DNA of 64,000 bases from Botryotinia globosa (taxonomy: Eukaryota > Ascomycota > Leotiomycetes > Helotiales > Sclerotiniaceae). The DNA lies in the NCBI GenBank assembly GCA_014898425.1, contig RCSZ01000024.1:186001-250000 (forward strand), written 5' to 3'. The notes below the pieces were generated by a model, which did no database searches, was not told the DNA's origin, and saw only the letters and a list, made by a program, of their open reading frames with translations. Every line of letters starts with the position of its first letter. Position 1 is the first letter of the stretch. Both the position numbers and the translations under genes were made by a program. Positions 36,503 to 48,989 of this stretch are shown here, in pieces.

Positions 36503-37330
36503 GGGTTTAGATTTTCAGAGGGAGCTGCGTATGTAGGTGTGATTTTCGGCGTGAGTTATGTATGATGTGGTGTGTGTATGGAAGGAGAGGGAAGTAGGGG
36601 TTGGAGGTGGAGTCGCTGTATGAGGAGAGGAAGTGGAAGGTAGAGAGTGAGACTTTTTTGATACATATTATTCAAGTACAGCAAGCCAAGGGGACTTGGG
36701 AGCTTGCCGCCAAAACGAGGAGTTGGCTTGCAAATTATTCGTTGAGAGGAATATTTGTTGTTGTTACTTCTTTAGTCTTGCTTTGTTTTTGCCATCGCGG
36801 TTGTATTTTCATCATAATCGCCCTCACCATCATTATCATTCTAATCTTTGTTATTATTGTGCATTATGAATTCTCAAAATACAGGGAGAACACTGAAGCT
36901 ACTGGTGTAGAGGGGCGGAGTGATCGAAGTGGAAGTCGGGGAGGGTGATGGTATTAGATGTTTGAGGCGAATGAAAATAGATTGAGGTGAACAAGAAAGG
37001 AAGTTTGAGCGGTCTGAAGGTGGTAACTTGGGATGGACGGATGCGAAATTGATTTGGGAGGAAGGAAGTATGGAGATCAAGTGACGATTATTCTAGAGCA
37101 GGGCGCAAAGGCCTGTACGACAGTGGCCCAGCAGAGCGTAAGCATATCAGAATAATACATATGAGAACATATGACGCTCTACTGGCTCTTTTACATAAAA
37201 TTGTGGTGGCAGACCAATATAATCTGTGGAAATAATCTGGGAAAATGACTAGTACATGCATGAATAATGACTGTGGTGGCTTCAAGGTGGTGACTTTAAA
37301 CTTTTCGGAACAGCTTCAACTCAACTCGAC
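36503..37330 (+). other. 3' region of the gene island, possible extra exon
   Basis: Composition remains normal to about 37,330 and then drops sharply to AT-rich. An open stretch at 36,601-36,948 encodes a strongly hydrophobic segment (GIFVVVTSLVLLCFC and IIIALTIIIILIFVIIV), but it starts with TTG and has no usable in-frame ATG. It could be a downstream exon (GTATGT near 36,529, TACAG near 36,675) or chance. The rest may be 3' UTR or a decayed neighbour. Confidence 0.3.
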
Positions 37331-38743
37331 TCGGAGTCAATCTCATGAATAATCATTCAAGTATTAAAAATAATAATATCTACTTAAATTAAACATGAAG
37401 CTTGTTTTAAATTTTTAATCGAAATGAAAGTTGAAGTTGTTTAATGAAGTTGAATGAAATAAAACGTATACATATTATTATATTCTCTAATAAACTCAAG
37501 CGAAATAAGTATTAGTAAATAGGAGTATTCATTTTTTAGTTGCTAGTATAGAATAATTCTATACTAGAATTTCTTTTCAAAGTATTTTATTTAAAATTCA
37601 AAATCTCTATTAGTTTTTAAAAATCCGGGTCTAGATTTATTATATATAAGGATTTCATTTAATCTTATTATTGAATATAAGAGATGAAAAAGAAAGCTTT
37701 TATATAATCTCTCATTTAAATATTTTAGTAAGAAGATATTATTGTCACGGCGCCAACTACATGTTCTATAGTTATCTTCGTGCCTTAGGTATAAGCTATT
37801 AGTATACTCTACTTTTTATAAGTAGAGTTTTATTTTTTTATAGTTTTTCTATTTTTAAAATATATTATAAGTTTTGATTTATATTACAATAGTTTATATT
37901 ATTTATTTAGAAGTTATTATAATTTTATTTTAAATTGAAATCTTATTAAAATTATATTTCGATTATTTTAAATATTCTGATTATGTTTATTATTGATTTA
38001 CTATACAATTTGATTATTATTATTTAAAATATTATAATTATTATTGATTTATTATATATTATTTAGGAATTTTACAAAGTTGTTTTGTAATTATAAAAGT
38101 ATTTTAAAGATAGCTAATTAAGTGTTTATATCTAATTTCTTTTTATAATATCTTTTCTTAAATTATATTCTTAATTTTATTGAAATTGATATTTTTCTGT
38201 TTATAAATTTATTTAATGATTTTTATAGATAGAATAAATAAAATATTGAATAATTTTCTTTTATTTGTTTGTGAATTTCAAAGGTTATTTGAAAAGAACT
38301 GGAGATTTCGTTATTTAGAATATGATTCTGAAATTTCTTTATACTATTTTCAAATATAAATTTTCAAAAACTATAATATTTTTTATATAGATAAAGATAT
38401 TGAATAAAAAAATAAAAGAATCGATTTTAAATAATAGATTTGAATAGAATAACTGTTTTATGAAATATTTTTGAATTTTTAAATATTTTATATTAGAAAA
38501 TATAATTTTTTGACCCAAAATAATCAATCTAATTTTGAATTATAATTAAATAAATAATAATAAATTATATAGTTTTTAATTGTATTAGGTCTATAACCTA
38601 TTATAGGTTATTCGTTTAGCATGAGATAAATTAAATTGTATTAAAAATAATATTAAAATAATATTATATTGAAAGTTTAAATTAGTAGAATAAATAGAAT
38701 TATTATTATTGAATTGTATTATATATTTTTATATATATATAAA

Positions 38744-38806
38744 ACGAGCTTTTTTCGGCCCTTCGGGGCTAAAAATAACAACGGGCTCGCTAACGCTCTC
38801 CATAGT
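38744..38806. other. GC-rich hairpin cluster
   Basis: GCCCTTCGGGGC (about 38,758-38,769) forms a GCCC/GGGC stem with a TTCG-type loop. It is followed by GGGCTCGCTAACGCTC, related in inverse orientation to GAGCGTAGCGAG near 15,788. Similar 'cggccctcg' clusters lie at 24,551 and 63,710. Confidence 0.7.
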
Positions 38807-38984
38807 TATTTTTCACACCCTTCAAGACCTATATTTATATTTGTATTTTATAACTTTTAGAATTCTAAAAATAAATAAGATTAATATTTTTATATTTTCT
38901 ATTAAAATATGGATTTTGAAGCTATTCAGAGATTGTAAGCTTTTGAGGTGGTGGTCTGTGCACCGTTCTAGATGGGGTATATTC

Positions 38985-39076
<92 letters not shown>
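38985..39076. repeat. (TAA)n microsatellite, about 30 units
   Basis: Uninterrupted trinucleotide array of about 92 bp. Confidence 0.97.
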
Positions 39077-39099
39077 CTTAATAATAATCTTTATTAACC

Positions 39100-39660
39100 T
39101 CTAGCTTTTAGCTTATATAAAAGTATTAAAGGTATAATCAAACTTTAAAACCTTAAAACCTTAAAACCTTATAATTCTTTTCTAATTCTTTTTCTAATTC
39201 TTTTTCTAATTCTTTTTCTAATTCTTTTTCTAATTCTTTTTCTAATTCTTTTTCTAATTCTTTTTCCCTTTTTAATTTCTTATCTTTTTTATTGTAAATC
39301 TAAACTTTTTATTGTAGCTTTGAAATAATAGATTTTGAAACAATATATTATATAATCACCCAAGCCAATCAGAATTGTACACAATAATAATTTTTGATAA
39401 TATTATAACTTTTTAATAATTTCACAACAACTTTATTATTATATCTACAACTATTAATTATAAAATTATAAAAATAATATTATTGAAAAGCTTTTTCTCG
39501 AAGGATTCTGATTATAATATTTAAATTTATTTATAAATTTATTTATTTCTTTTTGTTGAATTTCAATCCAATACTATATTATAATGTTTCTATACAAACC
39601 TTACATACTTTCTATATCAATCAGCTGTTAGTTATAAACTATGTTTTAAAATATAAATGT
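39100..39660 (+). repeat. Dispersed repeat, copy C
   Basis: Shares with copy A the 'tagcttatataaaagtatta' type block (here at about 39,107), the T-rich 'ttatcttttttatt' block (about 39,283) and 'gttataaactatgttttaaa' (about 39,635; 'attataaactatattttaaa' near 2,630). Its variable core is an 8-bp and a 12-bp tandem array instead of the 9-bp array of copy A. Confidence 0.6.
39173..39267. repeat. 12-bp minisatellite (TAATTCTTTTTC), about 8 units
   Basis: Near-perfect 12-mers, preceded by three AAAACCTT units at about 39,148-39,171. Confidence 0.93.
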
Positions 39661-42600
39661 TAGGGATATATATATAAAATTAAATACTAAAAAAAGATTT
39701 AAATATAGGAATCCAAGCTACTTATTTATACTTTTTTCTACCTCCTATATATAAATAATACAAGTCTATAATATACAAATAATATACTTGAAAATTCTGA
39801 TTTTGCAATTGATTTTATCAATTTTCTTTATTAATTTGCAATTAATTTTTATAATAAAGAAAAAGAAAATATAATATTACACAATATTACATCTGTCATT
39901 CCGCATTTGAATTAGTTCCTACATCATATTTCAATTTTTTCAAAATAATAATTTATTATTTTGAATAAAGAATTAATAAAGGATTTCTTTTTTAATAAAG
40001 AATTCTTTATTTTATTTTATAATAATATTCTTTCTTATATAAAGAGAATAAAGAATATAAGAAAATTTTCTTATATTATTATAATAATAGAATTTTATTA
40101 TTATAATTAGTTCCCTTAATATTATATCAATATTAAGTGATTTAATCAAAATTTATTAATAACAACAGTTTTTTATAAAAGATTCTTATAAATTATAATA
40201 AATATAAAATAAAAAGATTTCATCTAATAACTTTATTATCAAATTTCAATAATTTACTATTAAATATAAGAAAACTATTAAATAATTAATTATTGATTTC
40301 AAATTCAAAATTTTTTAAAAATCAATCAATCTTTCGATTAATTATTTTAATAAATTCTTTATTATTGATATTGATATATGAATAATGTGATAGTAAAATA
40401 TTTATAATAATCTAAACAAAGAGACTTATCTTGATAATTAATATAAAAACTTAAATATCAATTTCAATTATAATTAATTGAAACTTTATAATAGAAAATA
40501 CGTTTCAATTATAGCTTTTTTTATACTAAATTTCTTTAGTAGTTTTATATAATTAAATATTATTTGATAAAATTAGTGTTCTTTATTTTATTATATTTGG
40601 AAATAGTATTTTGATTTTAATCTCTATTTTTATTATAAAAAATATAATTATATGAAAAACAGTTCTAATAAAAATGATTCTAATAAAAAATAAGTTAATA
40701 ATATAAAATATAAAATTAATATTAATATAAAATATACTCTTTATATTAATTGTTTTCCTATAGTTGATTAATATTAATATTCTAGATTCTATTATCATAT
40801 TATTATCCTTTTATATCAAAAGTCATTTTTGTTTATTAATTAATTTTTCATTATATTACTATATTATACTTTATTAATTTTTTTGGATTTTATTTTAAAT
40901 TTTTATTTAAAAGGATATATTAAGGGATTTACTTATTTGAAAAAAAGAAACTTTTAATTCGTTAATTTAATATATTCAAAAATTAATTTCGATTTATAAT
41001 TATAAATCAAGATTCTTTATAGGAAATCTATCTGTATAAATTAAAAGATTAATTATATTCAAAGATTTCTTGTATCTTAGATTAATAAATAATAAATCTT
41101 TTAAAATCTTAATAAAAATCTTCTTTATATTTAATATAATTATTTTATTTAGTAACTTTATGAATAATAGGGCTAATTGATTATAATTTTATTAATAAAA
41201 AAGTTGTTTTCTAATCTTGAATATTTATTTATTCACTTTTTTATATTTATTATATATTTTAAATCAATAAAAACTTTTCTAATAGTTTTTGTATTATATA
41301 TTTCTAAATATATAAATTAATATTTATAAAGAAATCAGTTTATTTTATATTATTATTCTATTTATTATAAACTTTATAATTCTAAGTTTTCTATAACTTT
41401 AATACTACAATTTTATCATCAGTTAATTAATAATAATATTAAAGTTTATATTTTTATATTATTAAAAATATTATTATTTTATTAAGTTTATAATAATTAT
41501 TATTTCTAATATTATTAGTAATTATCAAATAATTTTATTAAAAGATAATAAAGTTATATCAGTTAATTTTAATTTTAATTTATAAAAACTTATTCTAAAA
41601 TTAACTTTTATAAAGAAATTATTGATAAAAGTTTCAAAAATATTTTATTATTATTCTGAAATCAAATTGTAATGCTTAAATTTATTGAAATCCTAAATAC
41701 TTAGAAAAACCTTGATATTGCTAATTTCAAAGTTTAATTTAGATTAAATCTATATTATATTTATTATTTTGGTAGTGCGGTGGATATCTGAGTTAAAATA
41801 ATTTCAAATTAATTATTTCTAATACCAATTTTAGTTTAAGTAATTGCTAGCTTTAGGATATATAGAAAACTATTTTAAAATATTTAATTTAAAATATAAA
41901 ATATAAGGTTCTTTATAGTTAATAGTTTTCTTTCATTTTATAAGAGTTAAAACATTTATATTATTAAAATATTCTTAAATTAATTGAATAAAGCTTATAA
42001 GCTATATTATATAATAATAAAAAATATCATTCAATCATTTTGAATTTTAATAAATAATAATAATCAAAAATCTATAAGAAAAACAAATTAATATCTTTCT
42101 TTTATAATAAAAATTTAAGATAAATTATGTTTTTAATTTCATAATTTATAATTAGAATTTTATCTCTTTGATTAATAAACTTTTATTATAATACTTTTAG
42201 AATTATGAAATTAAAATTATATCAAATGTAAAATTATTATATAATAAAGATTATTCAATATCTTTAGTTAAGTTTTAAATTATTCATATATAGTTTAATA
42301 ATAATTTAAGTAAAAGATTTATTTATTAATCTTATTTCTTTTAATCATAGAATTCATAAAAGAAATTCAAGTTTAATAAAACTATTAAAAACTAAATAAT
42401 ATTATTTTTCAGAATTGATATTCTTTATTATTAATTTTAAAAACCCTTGATATTTTATATTATATGAAGACTTATATTAAATTTAATAATAATATTATTT
42501 TTAATAGATTATAGATTATAAAAGATCATAAATAAAAAACTACTTCTATTATTTATTTTCATTTGTTCAAATCATTAATAATATTCTTTAGATTTTATAA

Positions 42601-42785
42601 TATATTAACATTATTTCAGAATTATATCAATTATATTCTTTTTGATTTTCTATATAAGATTTATATAGTACATCTAAATAATATTCTAATTCATTTTAAG
42701 GAATTACAAATTATAAAGATATATTTATAAGATTGTTTAATAATTAATTGATATTAAATTATAAATCGATATTAATAAATATAAA
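39661..42785. other. Very AT-rich sequence, no gene recognised
   Basis: Only short frames, the longest a 71-codon minus frame at 40,583-40,798 of Ile/Asn/Phe-rich composition. One slightly GC-richer patch ('tagtgcggtggatatctgag') lies near 41,773. Nothing else noted. Confidence 0.5.
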
Positions 42786-43318
42786 TGTTAGGATATATAT
42801 ATAATAGTAAGCTATTAGATTCAATCCCTAATACTATACCTTTTATAATCAGATTGTATATATGACTTAATAGTAAAGCTTATAACTTCTATTGATTTCA
42901 TATATATAATAAAATATCAGGGATTTAAATAGATATAGTTCTGGAATCTCGAATTAAAGCTTGTTTAATTTGGAATAGATTTTCTAAATAAAAAATAAAT
43001 CAGAGATAAGGATATATCTACTTAATAATTAAATATTCTGAATTCATTAATAATTACTCTTAATGATAAGGATATATTAATACAATTGTAATATTATAAA
43101 TCATATGATGTATATAAATAAATATTCTCCATAATTATTAGCCTTTTCAAAACGAAAAGAATAAAAAAGGGAAGCTCTATTAGAATATATATATAATAAT
43201 AAGCTATTAGATTCAATCCCTAATACTATACCTTTTATAATCAGATTACATACATGACTTAGTAGTAAAGCTTACGACTTCTATTGATTCCATGCGTATT
43301 GGTTCCATGCACGTGACA
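42786..43318 (+). mobile_element. TRIM, complete two-LTR copy (T4)
   Basis: 533 bp with perfect ATAAA target duplications (42,781-42,785 and 43,319-43,323). LTRs at 42,786-42,911 and 43,178-43,318. The polypurine tract 'gaaaagaataaaaaaggg' lies immediately before the 3' LTR. The ~266-bp interior has no open frame. The 5' LTR end reads CATATATATAATA where the 3' LTR has CATGCACGTGACA: only C->T and G->A changes. No TGG-type primer-binding site follows the 5' LTR; the interior begins 'aaatatcagggattt'. Confidence 0.95.
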
Positions 43319-43323
43319 ATAAA

Positions 43324-44435
43324 TTTGAAATAAAAAGAATTAAATATCTTGATTTGATTATTATTCTAAAAAATATAGAAATAAATTCAGAAAAAATAGA
43401 TATTATATTTAATTAGAAATCAATATTTTATTTATAATTTTTTAAAAGTTATAGAATCTTTTGATTATTTTTAAAAAAGAATTAATATAAAATTGAATTT
43501 CTAAATGAGAAAATATCTTCATAATATTAAAGAATATTTTCTTTTTTGTTTTAGTTTTTATTATATTTGATTGTTATCATTATATAATTATCGAAATTAG
43601 TACTTTTAATTAAATCATAAATAATATCTCTTTATAATATAATAATAAATAATATTTATATTCAATAATATATTTCTTATCCAAATATAATATAATGAAA
43701 TATAATTATAAAATCTATAATCAAGAATTTGTAATTATTATAAAATTATTAAAGAAATAAAAATTGCAATTATATAGTATTTAGAAACTATTCTAAATTA
43801 TTATTAATCATAAGAATCTTAAATACTTTATTTTAATAAGAACATTTAATCAATAATCAATTAAATAAATTGAATTTTAATTCAAATTTAATTTTTATAT
43901 TATATATTATTTTGATTATGAAACTATTATTCTAATATTTTGAATTACAAAGTAGAAAATCATTTAACATATATTGATTTTAATAATAATTAAATTAAAA
44001 ACAACTTATAAATAAGTTTTTTGAGAAAGTATTTAATATTATTATATTCAAAAAAACTATTTGATAAATAAATAATAATTTAAATCTAATTTTAATTCTA
44101 ATAAATATAATTACTGCCAATATTAATAAATATATTAATAATTGTATTAATAAAATATACAAATATATTAAATTAATTATTATTATATATATAATATTTC
44201 GAAATGCTTTTGTTTATTATTAGTTATTAAATATTCAAAAAAAATCTTTAAATAATCTTATAATATTATAAATTCATAAATAATAAGATTTTTTATTATA
44301 ATTATCCTTTTATTTTGTTTCATTAAGTTTCATATATAGATTATATATTAAATGTATTTAATTAATTTTATTAATTATTTTAATTATATCAAAATCATTA
44401 ATCTTATTTCCTACATATATTGATAATTTAATATA
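43324..44435. other. AT-rich sequence, nothing recognised
   Basis: No frame or repeat-family match seen. Confidence 0.5.
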
Positions 44436-45592
44436 TTTATTGTTTTTAATTAAAAACTCATATGATATATTGTTTTAATTAATAATAATATAATATATAT
44501 ATCTTTAAAAAGATATTTGATTTAGTATTAGCCTATAATATAATTGAATTATATAATTATCGCTTAAAAGAAGCTTTTAGTTCGAAAACGGTTTTAAAAG
44601 AGATAGAAAAAAAATTGATTTTTTAAGGATATATATATAGTAGTAAGCTTTTAGGACTTCAATCCCTGATACTATACTTTTTATAGATCAGATTGTATAT
44701 GATATAGTGATAAAACTTAGAACCTTTATTGGTTTTTATATATATAATAAAGTATTAGGGATTTAATTAAATAGATATTATTTTAGGATTTTTGATTAAG
44801 GCTTACTTAATTTAGAATAGATTTTTTTGTTAAGAAGTAAATCAAAAGTAAGGATATATTTATTTCATGATTGGATATTCTGAATTCATTAATAATTGGT
44901 TATTAATAGTGAGGATATTAAATAATATAATATGATTGAATTCCTTATTGTATAATTATAAATTATACAGTTAATTATATAAATAAATATTCTTCATAAT
45001 TATTAGTTTTCTTGGGATAAAAAGAATAAAAGAGGGGAGTTTTATTAGGATATATATATAATAGTAAGTTATTAGGACTTTAATCCCTAATACTATGTCT
45101 TTTATAGGTCAGATTGTGTGTGTGGCGTAGTAGTAAAGCTTACGACTTCTATTGGTTTCCATACACGTCACAGATTTTTATTAGATTTTTAAAGAAAGCT
45201 TCATTTTATAAGGAATAATTGGATTAGAAAATAATTGATGAAGAGATTAATAAAAATAGGAAAACTAGACTACTAGGAAAAAGTATAGAATAAAACCTTT
45301 TTTTTCGAATGTAGAATAAAAAAGTGAAATTATTCAATATAAACTTTTCGAAATTATGTATTATATTTTATTTTAGCTGTTAATAAGAGTTAATTTCTAT
45401 ATTTTCTTATTAGTTAATAATCTATAATAGGTTATAAGCTCGATAATTTATATATATAATTAAAAAGAAGCGAAATATATATCGAAAAACCAAGGAAAAA
45501 TAAAAAAACTGAAAAAACGTTCGATTTTATATTTAAAAGTAAAGAATTCAAAGAATTCGAAAAATTTCATTTAATTAAGATCTTTTATATGT
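44436..45592 (+). repeat. R1 repeat, first tandem unit (interrupted)
   Basis: About 0.61 kb once the TRIM at 44,622-45,172 is removed. Followed directly by a second unit. Shared landmarks are 'gttttaattaataataata', 'agcttttagttcg.aaacgg' and 'taacctacgataggttataag', the last mutated here. Possibly an LTR of the copia element downstream, but no TG...CA ends or target duplication were confirmed. Confidence 0.7.
44622..45172 (+). mobile_element. TRIM, complete two-LTR copy (T5)
   Basis: 551 bp flanked by GATTT (44,617-44,621 and 45,173-45,177), inserted in the R1 repeat. The 5' end is eroded to TTTAAGGAT. The second LTR begins at about 45,046 after the purine-rich 'aaaagaataaaagagggg'. It keeps an A-box-like 'tggcgtagtagtaaagc' in the 3' LTR. 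Confidence 0.9.
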
Positions 45593-46198
45593 TATTATTG
45601 TTTTTAATTAAAAATTCATATGATATATTGTTTTAATTAATAATAATATAATATATATATCTTTATAAAAGTAATCGATCTAGTATTAGTCTATAGTATA
45701 ATCGAATGATATTATTATTGTTTAAAAAAAGCTTTTAGTTCGGAAACGGCTTTGAAGAAATAAAAAGTAATTAATTCTTTATTAAATCTTCAAAGAAAGT
45801 TTTATTTTATAAGAAATGATTAGATTAGGAAATAATTAACGAAGAGATTAATGAAAGTAGACAAGCTAAATTAATAGGAAAGAGTATAAAATAAGGCCTT
45901 TCCCTCTTGAATATAAAATAAGAAAGTGAAACTATTCAATATAGAACTTTCCAAATTATATGTTATATTTCATTTTAATCATTAATAAAAACTAGTTTCT
46001 ATATTTTCTTATTAACTAGTAACCTACGATAGGTTATAAGCCTAGTAACTTATATATACAACTAAAAGAAAGCGAAATGCATATCGAAAAAGCAAGGAAA
46101 AAGCAAAAAAGTCGAAAAAAACAATCGATTTTGCACCTAAAAGCAAAGAATTTAAAGAATTCGAAGAATTTCATTATATCAAAATGCCTTATACGTTA
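45593..46198 (+). repeat. R1 repeat, second tandem unit
   Basis: About 606 bp, aligning end to end with the previous unit and with 52,555-53,263. It keeps more C and G than unit one ('aggcctttccctctt', 'taacctacgataggttataa'). Confidence 0.75.
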
Positions 46199-46364
46199 TA
46201 TAAATACTTTCGCACATTAGTATGAAAATATATAGATTCTATATTCATATTCAAGTTATATATATATATATATATATATTCTTGTTATACTATTAAATAA
46301 TATAAAAGGAGTGTATATATCATCAAAGAATATAAAAGCTAATTATTACTTATAAAAGAAGTAT

Positions 46365-46620
46365 TGTCGATTTATATATACGTTTGCCGATTCTAAATAA
46401 ATTTTATATATATATCGTCGATCTATATATACATCATCGATCTATATATATATTATCGATTTATATATATATCTGTCAATCATAAATATAAAATATATAT
46501 ATATTGTCGACTAATATATACATCTATCAACTCTATATATATATTATATATATAGTTATCGATTATATATATAGTTATCGATTATATATATGTCTGTAAA
46601 CTTCATATATACTTTTAATC
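46365..46620. repeat. Degenerate ~20-bp array of TCGAT/TATATA units
   Basis: At least ten imperfect units alternate 'gtcgat' or 'atcgat' (mutating to 'gtcaat', 'atcaac') with 'tatatatata'. CpG in the core is lost in several units. Preceded by a (TA)n run at about 46,257-46,280. Confidence 0.75.
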
Positions 46621-46867
46621 TTATAATATATATGAAATTAATGGAAAATTTCTTTGATTAGATAATAAAAGAGTTTATAAAAAAATTGAATAATAGGAGA
46701 TTCGATATAATCTAATATAAGAATAAAAGGGAAAGATATATAAATAATTATATTATTATATAGTGTATTTAATAAAGATTAAATACTTTTTAATAGTTTA
46801 AGAGAACAAAAGGTAAGTTTATTTAAATATATTAGATATAGAAGATTTTATTTATAGTTTTATTGTA

Positions 46868-47304
46868 AGAGTTCTAGCCTCTGCTCATCGTACCTCTATA
46901 ACAAATATAATAAAATCCCTATAAAAATGAGGTTTTCTTATACAAATTATTATATTAAATATTTTATTTAAATTTTTATATATTCTTTTTTCAAAAAATT
47001 AAAAATGATAAATAATTAGAATTAAAATATAAAAATTGATTCGAAATTTTTATTATTATTTTTATTGAATAATTATTTAATATTGAAATCGAATTTTTTT
47101 AAACTTTTTAATATATAATGTTTTTCTTATATAAAATAAGCGATTTTATTTTTTTATAAAATTCGATTAATTAAATAACATTTTTTAAAAAAATTTCTAA
47201 TTTATTTTTTATTATAAGAAATAAACTAGGGTATAAAAAGTTAAACAATTCTATATTTTAGCTGGAAAAGCGTTACATATGCAGTAAGCAGGGGCTAGAA
47301 CTCT
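46868..47304. mobile_element. M1-family TIR element
   Basis: 437 bp flanked by TA. TIRs AGAGTTCTAGCCTCTGCTCA and AGAGTTCTAGCCCCTGCTTA. The internal 'aaaatccctataaaaatgag' matches the 25.1-kb copy. Lies just upstream of the plus-strand copia coding remains. Confidence 0.9.
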
Positions 47305-47924
47305 TATATTATAATTATAATATAGAAGCTATATATAGTAATTCTAATCTCATTCCTAAAGAAGTCTAATCCCTGAATTATATTGAAAGCGATTTTATAT
47401 TTAAAGAATTAAATTCTAATCCGAATCTTATTCAATTTGAAAATCATAATATCAATTTTATAATCAGATTAACTAAAAGAAAGGAATATCGATTAAATAA
47501 ATATCCAATCTTTGTAGAATAGAATATCGAATATACTACAATATAAATTCATATTTATATCCCTATAGATTATTAGTTTTTTTAGCTTTTCTATATAAGT
47601 CTGTATTCCTAAAATTGAATCTAATTAAACAAATAAGATTAGGTTTTCAGAAGCTATATGTATATAAATATATCATCTAAAGTAGATTATATAACAATAT
47701 ATTTTATACAAAGGTATTTTAGTTTAAATAAATTTATATATAAAGATTTATATAGGTTTATATCAAAAGGTAGTAACTAAAATCTAATAACTTATACTGA
47801 TATATATAAAGAATTAAAACAAAAACTCTATAACTTTACTAAAATATTAACAAAGTTATAAGATTCTAATTTTATAGTTCTTATTACATTATATTTAAAA
47901 TATTTATATATAAATAATATAAAT

Positions 47925-48890
47925 ATGATTCAAGAAATCAAATATATAGGCCCTAAACTAAATAGTTGTTTTAATTATATAGAATGGCATAATAAAGTTA
48001 AGTTCTTTTTAGAAGCTAGTGAATTAATACTCTATATAGACGATTCAGATTCAGGCTTCGAAAACGAACACTTTTTTAAATCTAATAATAAACCTATATT
48101 AAAGGAGCTATATTATAAATATAACGAAAAAATAAAGGAATATAAAAATAAACCTAAAAAGACTCTAGCTATATTAAAATCTATAATATTAATGGATTTA
48201 GTTAAAAGATTTAAAAATAAATCTAATTCAAAAGAGCTATGGGATATAACAAATAAGATTTATAGTGAAACTTTACTTGATATAATAAAAAGATATTTTA
48301 ATAAATTAATAAACTCAAATTGTAATAATTTTAGTAGTATGGATAAATATATAAACTATATAATATCTTTATATATATATTTAAAAGAATTAAAATTCGA
48401 ATTACAAAAAGTATATATAGTATGGGTATTATTTAATAATTTAAATGATTTATTTGATTTGTTTAAATTTAGAAAAATAAAAGAATTGTCAAAAGATTTA
48501 AATAATAATAATATTGATTTACATAAACTAATATCGATATTAATATTTGAAAAATCAAGAATGAAATGTTTTATAAAATCTAATAGAATTCTAAAAGTAT
48601 TAAATATTATTCCAAATTATATATTTTATAATAAAAAGAAGCATCTAAAAGAAAAATATTTTAAAAAGCATTTAGAATTATATAATAAAGATTATAAAAG
48701 ATTTAAAAACTTTAATAATAACAAAAATAAATCTAAAAAACAGCTTTATAAGTTTTTTAAAGAGTTGGATAATCTTAAAAAGCCAAATAGAACCTATAAT
48801 AAAAATAAAAATAAAAATAATAAATATTCCAATCGAAACAAAATAAAAATAACAAAAATAAAAATAAAAGCTTTGATATTGAAGAAATAA
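47925..48890 (+). pseudogene. Copia gag, frame still open (321 codons)
   Basis: Begins MIQEIKYIGPKLNSCFNYIEW, matching the start of copia-type gag proteins (a short N-terminus then an N-x-x-x-W segment). Followed by a helical, Leu/Lys-rich body with ELWDITNKIY near residue 105, as in gag/UBN2-type domains. The C-terminus is very basic (Asn/Lys repeats); a zinc knuckle is not clearly preserved. It ends in TAA where the polyprotein would continue into protease. This is the longest open frame in the AT-rich part of the window. It has no special codons beyond AT-rich ones. The minus frame 48,775-48,963 is its shadow. Probably gag of a dead element, though it could still be translated. Confidence 0.75.
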
Positions 48891-48989
48891 ACCAAGTATT
48901 TCCTATAAACTTCCATATAGTGTTTAGCTCTAAATAGAAAAATAATATTATAACTATATGCATACTAACTAATTATATTAGTCGGTTTA

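Larger units (their letters stand above)
37331..39099. other. AT-rich sequence resuming after the gene island
   Basis: No gene. A patch 'gtcacggcgccaactacatg' near 37,744 and GC clusters at 38,744-38,806 stand out. Ends in a trinucleotide array. The 131-codon plus frame at 38,709 is mostly the array (poly-Ile) and is not a gene. Confidence 0.55.

Noticed and set aside
38709..39104. 131-residue plus frame with a poly-isoleucine tail
   Set aside because: The tail is the (TAA)n/(ATA)n microsatellite and the front has no motif.
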